From: Daedaleopsis sinensis
Taxonomy: Eukaryota > Basidiomycota > Agaricomycetes > Polyporales > Polyporaceae
NCBI GenBank assembly: GCA_033807695.1
Contig: CM066309.1
Span: forward strand, 682,001 to 746,000
Direction of reading: 5' to 3'
DNA length: 64,000 nt
The notes below the pieces were generated by a model. It had not been told where the DNA came from. It ran no database searches and saw nothing but the letters and a program-made list of their open reading frames with translations. The position numbers were made by a program, and so were the translations under genes. Shown piece by piece: positions 55,102-64,000 of this stretch (the first letter of the stretch is position 1; each line of letters opens with the position of its first letter).

Positions 55102-56938
55102 TCACACGGCCTGTGCGAGCGGCTCGTCACGGAGGACCTCCTGGATCTCCGAGTGCGACTCGGTCTGGATCCCCAAGTCGTCCAGCGGAATCGCTTCATC
55201 ATCCACTTCACCAGAGTCAGAGCCTTCGCTTTCGTCCTGGATGTCTTCGTCCCATTCGTCGCGCGCGGGAGCGGTGCGGCGGTGAATGGTCGACCCGAGC
55301 GACCCGATGGCTCGGTCCACGAAACTGAGCGAGCTTTGCGAGCTTGTCTGAGACATCTGCAGCTCCTGGTCGTCTGAGCCGACCCTGACATTGTGTTCGT
55401 TTGCTTCTTGCAGGTCGAGGATAAAGCGATATACGAGGATAGCTGTTAGGCTATGATACACAGACACGAGTGAGTTTAGAACAAGTATGTTGATGGAGTG
55501 GGATGACCTACGGGTCGGTGAACGCAGTGAGCTCGCTTGATCCAAAGCCGCCTTCTGAAAATATCTGTTTGCGGTGTCAGACATATTGACATAATCACTC
55601 AACAGTACTCACTGAGGTTGTCGTGAAGATGAGATGTAATGAATTTAGGATAAATAGTGTGCTATCACAGTAAGCACCAAGGTCTGTCAGATGGACTCTC
55701 CATTGGGGGTAGTTGTGGTGAAAGCGAAACCCACATAAAATAAAGTATCCCTTATAGAGACATTATCAGTATGCTACATTATATGAACCAAATGGCACAC
55801 ATACCATTCTCCAACAATATGTCTGAGAAGCTGGCTCTGCCGTGCTTGACAAAGGGAAGCCTGACTTTCTTCATCTCTCCACCTAATTTGCGCCAAGTGA
55901 GGGTCACAAGAAGAATGTCTGCAATGATCAATGGTAACCTTGCACACACAACGACTACCCAATGTTGTGTCAGACCTCTGTGCAGTGAACACTAGAAATG
56001 GAAACTTGCATCTGAACGGGGAGAATGACAATGAGCATGGGCTGTTCGACTCGGAGTTGCACAAAGTTAGCACTTACATGATGTTATCTTGCCTGGTGAA
56101 GCAAGTATTGATTACACACCCAAAGATTGGATCGAGTGTTGGTGTCTCAAGGAGTGCCCAACTGATCTAGTAGTACAATACAAACATTCAATCATGTTAT
56201 ACTGTCCATCATGAGCAAGCTGCACGTACCCAGTTTACACAAAATAGTGCTAGTGAAAGGAGAGTGACCAGCCCGGCAACTGTCCACATTTCAGACAGAG
56301 CATATGCTCTTGCTCCTGAGAATACTGCAAGCAGAAACATAGCAGTTAGTGACTGTAAACAAAGAACAATGCTGTTGTCCACAGACTCACCGGCAAAGGG
56401 GAGGTACAAGCAGTATTGACAGGATACACCTATCCACTGAGCGATCTGGCACCTTAACACCGTGACAGTGTTAAGTCGGGAAAGTGTTGATCAGGCGAGA
56501 TTAGAAGGCTTACCCCTACAACAGTAACTTATCAGTTCACTGAGAATAAAATCGTAGTAGCAGGAGTACCTTTTTAGAGTGCAGCACAATAATCAGAATC
56601 CGTGAAAGCCCCTTCAGCAAATAGCTATACCTGATGGATAGGAATAGCGCTGATGCAATCGAGAATCTGCGCCCCCAGAAGTATCTGACTTCGCGATCAA
56701 ACGTGGTTGCAAAATCGTATACGAAAAATGCTGGAGGAAAGGGTCAGAGATAGTGCTTTACACATGAGACATGTTTGCAAGTACTTATCGCAGCGAAGAC
56801 AACATAACGGTCTGTTTGGCTGCAGGGGAAGAGCGAGTGAGCTTACACTTACATCAAGCATTCCGTTTACAATCGGTGGCAGACTCACAGTGTAGCAAAA
56901 ATAACGATAATCTGAGCATTTTCATCGTCTGATGACAT
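55102..56938 (-). CDS. DUF6533-domain multi-pass membrane protein, copy 4 (mosaic)
   Basis: Starts MSSDDENAQIIVIFAT at 56938. The signature exon (about 56735-56575) reads VYDFATTFDREVRYFWGRR, ALFLSIRYSYLLKGLSRIL. Later exons: FSGARAYAL (about 56310), IIADILLVTLTWRKLGGEMK (about 55920), hydrophobic exon near 55660, last exon with TAILVYRFILDLQEANEHN to the TGA at 55102. The tail has a small deletion (DDLGIQTESHSEIQEVL). The exons are open. Sequence between 55850 and 56220 is almost identical to copy 3, while 56330-56490 and everything upstream of 56740 is almost identical to copy 1, so this gene is a patchwork. Function unknown. Confidence 0.78.
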
Positions 56939-56999
56939 CTTATGTCGAGTACTAGTATGTAGATGGGGGACTTCCTGAGCTGACTAGTAGCTGTCATAC

Positions 57000-57006
57000 T
57001 TTTATA
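57000..57006 (-). promoter_or_regulatory. TATA box of DUF6533 copy 4
   Basis: GGTATAAAAGTATGAC on the minus strand, 62 bp before the ATG at 56938, identical to copy 1. Confidence 0.6.
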
Positions 57007-57900
57007 CCTCTATTGACCGTGATGGAAGCCTGCAAGGAGTAAGTACATGACCGCATCTACCGTCAACTGTCAGAGTCACAGATCAACTCGGCTGGTCGTG
57101 AAGATCCCTACGAAGATGAGATTCAGTACATGGACCGCCGGATGCAAGTCGTAGCACACGGGCACGCACACATGTGAGCCGAGCTCGAATGAGCGCAGAC
57201 AACGTACGAGTCCACGAGGCAGTTGAACTTTCAGCCGTAGATGACGATATCATGCCTACCATCGCCCTCCAAGATATCTCAATCACATGAAGCACGGACT
57301 GTTGCTGTTGCTGTTGGCCAAGGAGGCGAACAAGGGGAATGTGTTGCTGGTCTTCGGGAAATTGCCAGCCGCAAAATTTGGCAGGGCCATTCGAAGCGAT
57401 GGACAAATGTGATTGATAGTTCCACTTGAATGTTGCTCAGTGTCGCCTTCGTACCGTGTGTGGTATCTACATCTCGTGTTTAGCATATGGGCCAGGTGAT
57501 ATCACTCAAGATCAGAGAAGCTGCTACAATTGGTCATCACCCTCAAGTTGCGGCGTGTCGGGGGTTGCACTGTGCCCGAATGGAGCCGATCTCTTGTCGA
57601 TGTGACCGGTACAGCCCAAGGGGCTCGCCGACAGGGACCAACTGTAAAAATATATCACGTATTCTCGACATCGATAAATCAGATGGTCGCCAACTCGGAG
57701 GAACTACGAACTGTGAACAGTCTCAGCTCGATGGCGGATGATACTGAGGGTGTGTTGAGACTCACGTTGCTACACAAAGAGCCAATGGTGTGCGTGCTTT
57801 CCCTTGGCTCTGACCGTGACAACGTGGACCCAAATCGAGAAAAGGAGTCCGGCCATCGATACAATCATACATTGGGACGAGCTTCTACGAAATAGCTAAC
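57007..57900. repeat. Block c, copy 4
   Basis: Nearly identical to 2840-3740 (for example one base differs in gtcg(t/a)agcac near 57152, and one near 57209). No gene called for the same reasons as copy 1. Confidence 0.65.
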
Positions 57901-58123
57901 GACGCAATTCAAGCATTCGCAAGTAATAATACACATGCACGTAGTACGTACCGTTACAGAGGAGGGAGGGCGCGTAGACTTGTCAAACGGAGGGCTGCAG
58001 CGACAGCAACACATAGTAGTACATGCAGCATGGCACGGCACATGATGTCGGAGGTACTGTTTATTTCAGAGACACATACAGCCCCTGGATCGCCTCGGCG
58101 GATATCCAGTCCAGGCACAGCGC

Positions 58124-59101
58124 TCAGCCCTCGGTCGACCCGCGCAGAGACAGGAAGCTGGACTGCTTCTCGAGCAGGTGCACGGAGCTCGCGTGCTTCG
58201 AGAACTAGCCGAACGCAGAGCGTGCGGGACTGTCGGGGCAGAGGGAGAGCGCGTGCGCGAGCCCGGGCACGGGCGAGTAGCATGGGAGCGGGCTGAGCGG
58301 GCTGAACGAGGATGGGGATGGGGACACGGACTTCGAACTCGGCGCGGAGACCTCGGAGATCGCGCGGAGCGACGGACAGGGCGCCGGCGGTGCTGGGCCT
58401 TTGGTGTCGAAGGAGAAGAACTGGCAGGTCTGTGAGCACCTGAGGATGAGAATGATGATGGGATGGGATAGACCTTGACGAGAGATGGACTCTTCAGCTT
58501 GATGGGAGAGATACTTGCGGCAGAAGCGGCCACTGATAGACGAAGAAGCTTACGACCAAGAAACCCCCTCCGACATAGATCGGAAGGCTGTGCTTCACAA
58601 GGGTGACGAGGTGACGAAGGTGCAGCAAACGATGGTCAGAGAACCTATGCGGAACACCAGGTATCAGGCACCCTGGATCTATCGCGAAAGATCGCGGTTC
58701 GGAAGGACTGTTCGTAGCTGTTGGTTGTGTGAGACGAGGTGATGGTGACATCAAAGGAGGACTTACGTGGAGAGACCTCTGATATGGACACCACGGGGGG
58801 CTAGGGGTCGGTGTCGCCATAACAGTAGCACCGTGCACATTCTCGAGCTCCGAGTGGAAGCTGAACGGAGATGTTGGTCATGTCAGTCACGATTATCAAA
58901 TGCAAAAGGATAGATGTTTACGCACATCATGCTGAGCTGTTGATCAGAGCCTCCTCGAACAGAATCGCGGATAGAAGCAGCCCGGATGTAGGGTTCTCCG
59001 AGTTCGGGTATTTGCGAAGCCCACGGGGATAGCTTGCACGACGGTGAAGATGTGTGGTGCCAGCGAGGATTGCGACACGACGAGATTGCGGTGGAGAGCA
59101 A
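58124..59101 (-). pseudogene. Single-TM membrane protein, copy 2 (frameshifted and truncated)
   Basis: Duplicate of 3957-4932. The helix is still readable (IYVGGGFLVVSFFVYQW), but an inserted C and a nearby TC deletion (about 58505-58530) shift the frame, which stops within a few codons. In the last exon the frame would also meet a TAG at 58205-58207, where copy 1 has TCG, removing the last 26 residues. There is also an in-frame extra GCC-type triplet near 58385. The left copy is therefore the functional candidate. Confidence 0.65.
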
Positions 59102-60338
59102 GTCATGTTAGTAAACTCTAAAATGTACTATAGACCGAAGGTTGTGCTAATCGGAACAGTCTGAGAGCATGTAATATATGAGCTCTCTTGTGAATGAACG
59201 AGGTAATAGTGTGACGCAGACCCCAGATACCGAGTAGCTTCTGGACTTATTACTCATTTCGTGATACCTCGGGGTCGAATACCACCGTGCCGCAATCCAG
59301 GACTGTCCACGGCTGTAGGGGTACAGAATGACGAGGGCCTCGAGTCCCTGACGGAGAGCGAGCGGGTCGAGGAGAAGCCCAATTTCCAGTATCCTAGGGT
59401 CCAGAATGATCGTACCTGGAGAAGATGGTTTAGATGTTATGCGGCTGGAACAGCAGGACCTCGTGGCGAATGATGTTCTTGCCCCCCGCAGAGAGTAACC
59501 CATGCGCTTCGCTCTTCTCTCAGTAGAGCCACGCAGGGTGGATATCATGATGGTTTTCACCTGCACCGGTCGCGTGAAGCTATCTTCTTTTGGTCCATTT
59601 AGACTATCTCCACAAGCTATGACATCGTGAGCTCCTAGTGCGTGCAAGTATGCAGCATGGGCGGCGCACCCACCGCGTTCATGATCGGAGGGGACTCGGG
59701 AATGAGCGCGTGCACGATAGACGAAAAGCTTAAATGCAGAGCCAAGGGGCCTTCTCGAGGCAGCGAGGCTCTACAAGGAGACACCCGAGTCGAGAGCATC
59801 ATACAGCAAAGTACATACAGTCAAGAGGATACTGCCGTCCGCATCAACGCAAACCCACCGGCCTGTGCAGCAAGCCTTGGACACGCTCTCTCAGTCACCG
59901 GGTCCACAAGCGGGGGTCCAGATAACCAGCCTAAGAGACGTATACGAATCCCACTGTGACTCGGACTCGGAGCTGGACTGACGAAGACGGAGACTCACCT
60001 CGATTGTCGCTGCAGTTAGTCCGACATCATTCACAGGCCACGATCCCGTTTAGCTCCCAGAGAGTACTGACGTCACAGAGAGTGCCTGATAGTACCAGAG
60101 GTAGAGGGCAGCAGAAGAGAGTACTAGGTTGACACGTCGACGAGGAGGTCGAGAGCAGAGTTCGTCGCGACGCGCCGGGACTCTGACTCTGCGGCCAGTT
60201 CTTCCGGTGGGTCACGTGGGAGAAGGAGTCGAGTTTGGCGCTCAAGAGTCGACTCAACGCTTCGCCCCACCGTCGCCTGTGCCCTCTGCTCGCATCGCGC
60301 TGCTCGACCAGCCAGAATAGGCCACATGCCAGGCGACA
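59102..60338. other. Block d, unassigned part, copy 2
   Basis: Near-identical to 4933-6181, with small indels (five bases near 59537, nine near 59995). ORFs on both strands mirror the left copy. The end (60130-60300) also matches 32310-32480. No gene is called. Confidence 0.4.
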
Positions 60339-60921
60339 ATGGCTACTACTCCATCGAATACATCCAGCCGACTCAAACGACTCCAAAACCGCCAGTATTC
60401 CCAATCATCCGCCGCGACCCGTCTCAGGCCCCGTCTACCAACGTACATGAGGGACCCCGGGCGTTCCTGTAAGTCTCATCCTTTTCTCATTCTAACATTC
60501 GATCATAATCACGCTCTCAGATACCCCCCACGTCCCACGAGATGAGGATTTCCATGTCTACGACACGTCGACGTCGAGCTATTGTCGATCTCCTCCAAAG
60601 CCATTCAAGAACGATGTCTCTGCATGTGCACCTAGTACATTGCGCCTCCCTCCGCCGCTGCCCCCACGACCCCGCACCATATACCATAAGTCCCCCATAC
60701 CCGTGCCCCCGCTCGCTGCCATGCGTGCTACGCTCGGCTTTGGCTGGCTCGCCCCCGCCGCCCTCGACGACACCCTCCTCCCGCTCCTCGAAATCCCCGA
60801 CCGCCTTGCTCTCGCCTACGCCGTCCACCGCTCGCTCTCGCCCCCGCCGGAAAGCATGACACGCATACACAGCCGCTCCCTCTTCGAGCGCGCCATCCGC
60901 CATGTCATGCTCTGCAGCAGT
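60339..60921 (+). CDS. MATT gene, copy 2 (intact 5' exons of a family M-type membrane protein)
   Basis: Exon 1 (60339-60468) reads MATTPSNTSSRLKRLQNRQY and ends RDPGRS before a consensus GTAAGT. The intron has a TCTAAC branch and CTCTCAG acceptor. Exon 2 (60521-60921) continues YTPHVPRDEDFHVYDTSTSS, a Pro-rich stretch, GFGWLAPAALDDTLLPLLEI, AYAVHRSLSPPPESMTRIHS and RAIRHVMLCSS before GTCAGT, 177 residues so far. The last 55 residues are the exon found in every family M relic, so this is probably the intact head of that family. Downstream TM exons typical of family M are not found next to it; instead 61189-61401 and 61559-62121 follow. Its 3' structure and function are unknown. Confidence 0.6.
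60442..60473. other. Counterpart of the 32-bp inverted segment at 6284-6315
   Basis: Same 32 bases in reverse orientation between identical flanks. Here the segment ends in GTAAG, which with the following T makes the exon 1 donor. Confidence 0.75.
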
Positions 60922-61558
60922 GTCAGTCCCCTATTCTCCGGTCGCCGACCTGTCCCCTCCCTCTCTCTCCCTCTCGCGTCCCATGCTCCCCGCACTTCCT
61001 GTCTCTTCTCTTGCACCAGCTCGGGCTTCTCGCATCTGCCCAACCCTCGCGCGCGCCCCCTGTGTGCGCATACACCTTGCGACACCGCGCTGCGGAGTGT
61101 CTTCGGCACAGAGTGGGAGGACTAGGCGGCGGGCGTGCGTTGGGGGCTCGTGCCGGGGGTGTATTAGTGCGGGAGGCGGGGGGAATGGGTGGGGCGGAGA
61201 GGGAGGGGCGGAGAGGGAGGGGAGGAGACGGATGAGGCGATGGACCGCGCACGAAGAACGCCGGGTCAGGGAGAAGTGTTCGAGGAGCATATGGCCAGAC
61301 TCGTCGCGGTCGAGAATATCGAGATCGGACAGCCCCCGCGACTGCGACTCGGAGTTCTAGTGCATGGCCTGCCGGAAGCACGCGAGGTATGGAGAGTGTG
61401 AGGGGGATGTGAGTGAGTAGCTCGAGCTCCGCATTTTTGTGGAGATCAAGAGGCTGAATTGTATTTCTCACACGCACAGAGTCAGGTACGTACCATGCGA
61501 ACTACATGAACGTGGAGGACGTCCGAATGACGTTGAAGGCAGCCCTGGGGAATGCAGC
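60922..61558 (+). other. Linker with G-rich tract and a coding-like frame
   Basis: After a pyrimidine-rich intron-like stretch, G-rich repeats (61140-61230, GGAGAGGGAGGGGCGGAGAG) lead into an open frame: ETDEAMDRARRTPGQGEVFE, EHMARLVAVENIEIGQPPRL, LGVLVHGLPEAREVW, stop at 61399. Related, broken versions lie at 7050-7190 and 47460-47600. It may be an exon ending at GTATGG (about 61388). No start or full structure could be fixed. Confidence 0.35.
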
Positions 61559-62121
61559 ATGGCCAGTGCCAGCCGTGCGCATGCTCACTGCGACGAGGAT
61601 GACAGTGACGAGACATATGCCCCTCCACGGACGAAGCAAATACAGTACATTGACGCTCCGCTTTCGCCCTTCGCCTTCCTCAAGTTCTCCAAGCCTTCGC
61701 CTACTCCCTCGCCCGGCGTCCTGCACGCCTCTTGGCCCGTCGTCGTTGTCGCCGCTGCCCTACACAGCGGGACACGTACGGCAGCCGCTTCCCTCCCGAC
61801 TTCTCGCTCCTATGCGAAACTGGATCCGGCCTCTTTCACTCGGCTTCTCTCGACCTCGACGTCCTCGAATACGAGGACGTGTACGCGGACTCGTCGCCCA
61901 GGCATCGCCCCTCGCCCGATGCCGACGGTCTCAACGCGGCTGCTGCTAGTCCGTGTCCCTCTCCCGACGACCTTGAACATGTCCCGTCTCGTCGCCGTCC
62001 GCGGTGGTCCGGCTCGACACGCAAAGCGCAAATGCCGACCCGCAGGGCGCAATTGAAGTCTACCAGCGACAGCGACGTGCACGCTCACACGCAGGACGGA
62101 GCACAGGCCGAAGAGTCTTAG
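61559..62121 (+). pseudogene. Unknown gene with a single frameshift; shares its N-terminal half with 47.7 kb
   Basis: Begins MASASRAHAHCDEDDSDETY, then APPRTKQIQYIDAPLSPFAF and FSKPSPTPSPG in one frame. From about 61730 the coding-like sequence continues in another frame: RRRCRRCPTQRDTYGSRFPP, LCETGSGLFHSASLDLDVLE, YEDVYADSSPRHRPSPDADG, then a basic Ser-rich tail ending QAEES at 62121. The 48 kb paralogue keeps the two parts in one frame (NRCRCRRC), which places an indel at about 61715-61735 here. The acidic and Ser/Pro-rich C-terminal half is not in the paralogue. Function unknown. Confidence 0.5.
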
Positions 62122-64000
62122 CGGGCCCGAACACATATCAGGTTCTGCCCCCCAGCTGCTGCCTTCTGCGCTTCTTCAGCTCCAGCTCCAGCTTTCGACG
62201 CTTCGACTCTGACGTGGGGGCGCGCGCGGACGTCTGCGGAGCCCGTGCTTCAAGCTTCAAGTTTGCATTCCCTGGGCATGCACATGCTGCACCCATGTCG
62301 GGCGGGCGGGCTGTGGGCGACTTCATGTGCTGTAGCCCGACGGCGGCGAGGGATGGACGAGCGACGACGAAATCGGAATCAGCACGTCCGTGTTCTCGTC
62401 CCCGTTCACGCTTGCATACACCTCAGCATCGACAGCTATTCCGGATCCAGACCCGAGTCAAATCCGAACCCGACGCAGCGGGACCCACCTCAGCTTTCCA
62501 TCATAATCTAAGCTCAAATGTTCAAGGTTCGAGCTTCAAGTTACCGGTGCAGCCCGTCAACTGCTGTATAATGTCCGGCGACTTCACGGCGATGCACGCG
62601 CGCGTACGTACAAGTGTCAAGTACCCACAATACTCGTCGCCGACGCCAACGGTGGCACCCGCAGTCGGCCGCAGACGCGGCGAGTCCGCGTTCACCGAGA
62701 GGTTGGGCATGGGTGGAGAGGACGGGAGAGGCAAGCAGGCCCGCTCCGAATTCTGGGGATGCGGCGAAAGAGATAGAGATGTGATGCATAGCATGGCGAG
62801 TCGAGTGGCGTCCGGCGGATGTCGAGATGGCGCGGACGCGCGAGCAGGAGCGGCAATCGTCACCGGCTTAGTGTGGTGCATGTCTGTGCGCGTCGTTCAG
62901 TGGAGCGGTGGTGTACGTAGAGTCCAGGATTCCGAATTCGCATTGATAGGCCTGCATTTGGCAGCACATATATCCCAGTACATCCACCCGTGTTCGAGTC
63001 AGCTGTATACGCTGAGTACCTGACCGGTGCGCGTTCGTTGAACCAAAGAGCTCAAGCTGGGAAGACTAGAGAAGCGGAAGTAGGATCAACACACCTGTAA
63101 GTCCGCGGCGTCCTGCGCGTACTATCCTGCCAAGATCACCTACATAGTACTTTCATTATGCGTATAAGTAGCACATCGACGTCAACGTCCGAGGTAATCA
63201 GACGACAGCCAACTCCAGCACAGGTGGCAAGTACATCCAGCCGCCAGAGAAGCACCAGCAGTGACCCGACCCACCGTCGCATGACGTCCCGGCCCGGAGC
63301 TCGTCCGCTAACTCTCTCGCTTCCGACCGCTATTGCTTGCAAGTCGTCACGACGCATCCGGGAGCCAAACAGGCAGTGACTTCGGCGATGTCTCCGCACG
63401 CCGGCGTATGCGGGCGACCTCGACAGCGCACCCCACACAGGCGCGGGCACAGGCTTTCCTAGTCCCACAGCGACAGCGAGGAAGACCATGACAGCACACA
63501 TATACGGGGGAGTGCTGAAGGGCACCAGTACTGATAGGCTTCAGAGCTTCAGACTCAGAGCTCGCCCCGCTTGCGACCGCCCTACGAGCGGCGGACGGAG
63601 TCGGAGACGGCGAAGAGGTATCCAAAAGGCCGCGCGTAGACCCACAAGTGCGGACGCGTCCGGATTTCGAGCGTTCTGCGAAGCTGTCGAGACTCGAGGG
63701 TGTGTAGGGGCGGTCGGAGAGCATGGCGGGGAGAGCTACAAGTGGCACCCCACCGGCTCCAGGACCCGCGCGCTGACGCATGCGCAGGCGAAGGCGGCCA
63801 TGGAGCCTACAGTCTAGGAACGCCCGGGAGAAGAGAAGTGCGACGCCAAGTAGTCTGTTGTTCCCTTTCTCTTTCTCGATCTCGTGGCGCACCGGTCCTT
63901 GGGGCATGGGAAGTCGCGAATAACGAGCCTCGTACGAATTTCCGGGGCGATTGCACCGCTGGGAGTCCCGAGCCTCTTCACACCGTTTTCGCAGCCTTGG
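62122..64000. repeat. Block g, copy 4, to the window end
   Basis: Homologous to 18700-19580, 33900-35450 and 7682-8600. On the minus strand near 62200 it encodes KRRKLELELKKRRRQQLGG. The DFTAMHARV segment is at 62578. 63293-63583 is inverted relative to the other copies. A 340-codon plus-strand ORF (62004-63023) spans it by chance; its frame is not kept. No intact gene seen. Confidence 0.45.
63293..63583. other. 290-bp in-place inversion within block g copy 4
   Basis: The reverse complement aligns with 7910-8205 and 35020-35330 (for example ctgtcatggtcttcctcgctg). Sequence to the left (cagagaagcaccagcag) and right (gcggacggagtcggagac) is collinear with those copies in the plus orientation. 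Confidence 0.8.

Noticed and set aside
62004..63023. 339-codon plus-strand ORF
   Set aside because: It runs from the tail of the CRRC gene in another frame through block g; the frame breaks in all other g copies.
1..64000. CRISPR array, prophage, rRNA, tRNA, telomere repeats, reverse transcriptase or integrase
   Set aside because: None seen by eye on either strand; the genome is eukaryotic and the repeats are long, dispersed and degenerate. A tRNAscan and RepeatMasker run would be needed to exclude small cases.

Overview
The window looks like nuclear DNA of a filamentous basidiomycete (Agaricomycetes, possibly Polyporales). It is GC-rich, its genes are cut by short introns of about 45-90 nt with GT...AG ends and CTNAC-like branch sites, and the recognisable families are fungal: DUF6533 multi-pass membrane proteins, a polyporopepsin-like A1 aspartic protease, and a Ser/Thr-stalk single-pass membrane protein. 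I see no bacterial operons, CRISPR array, rRNA, tRNA, telomere repeat, reverse transcriptase or integrase. The species is inference.

Most of the 64 kb is a decaying array of related blocks. A typical unit reads, left to right: a plus-strand multi-exon membrane-protein relic (here 'family M'); a short block with an amphipathic C-terminal-like ORF and paired TATAAATA motifs (block a); a minus-strand DUF6533 gene converging on it (block b); a spacer (block c); then blocks d, e, g or h, leading into the next family M relic. DUF6533 copies lie at 941-2771, 41000-42845 and 55102-56938. A fourth is cut in two, at 23268-24294 and 28702-29513, by a 4.4 kb insert. Each copy keeps a TATA box 54-62 bp upstream of its ATG. 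Segment 2.3-6.3 kb is repeated almost base for base at 56.3-60.5 kb, and the two duplicates have decayed reciprocally: the single-TM gene is open only in the left copy, the MATT gene only in the right copy.

Three islands break the array. At 14.3-18.7 kb an apparently intact nine-exon gene encodes a cysteine-rich ectodomain, a repetitive Ser/Thr stalk and one TM helix. Inside the split DUF6533 copy lie an aspartic protease with two N-terminal lesions, an unknown three-exon gene whose C-terminus is shifted by a 14-bp duplication, and the first exon of a CxCG...H...C zinc-finger-like gene cut at the insert border. At 47.7-48.5 kb an unknown multi-exon gene with clean introns shares its N-terminal half, but not its C-terminal half, with a frameshifted gene at 61.6-62.1 kb.

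The most unusual property is rearrangement between copies. Four in-place inversions (about 32, 72, 290 and 470 bp) distinguish otherwise collinear copies, the 55.1 kb DUF6533 copy is a patchwork of two other copies, and copy-specific tandem duplications, hairpins and small TIR elements are scattered throughout. No biological role for this can be read from sequence alone.
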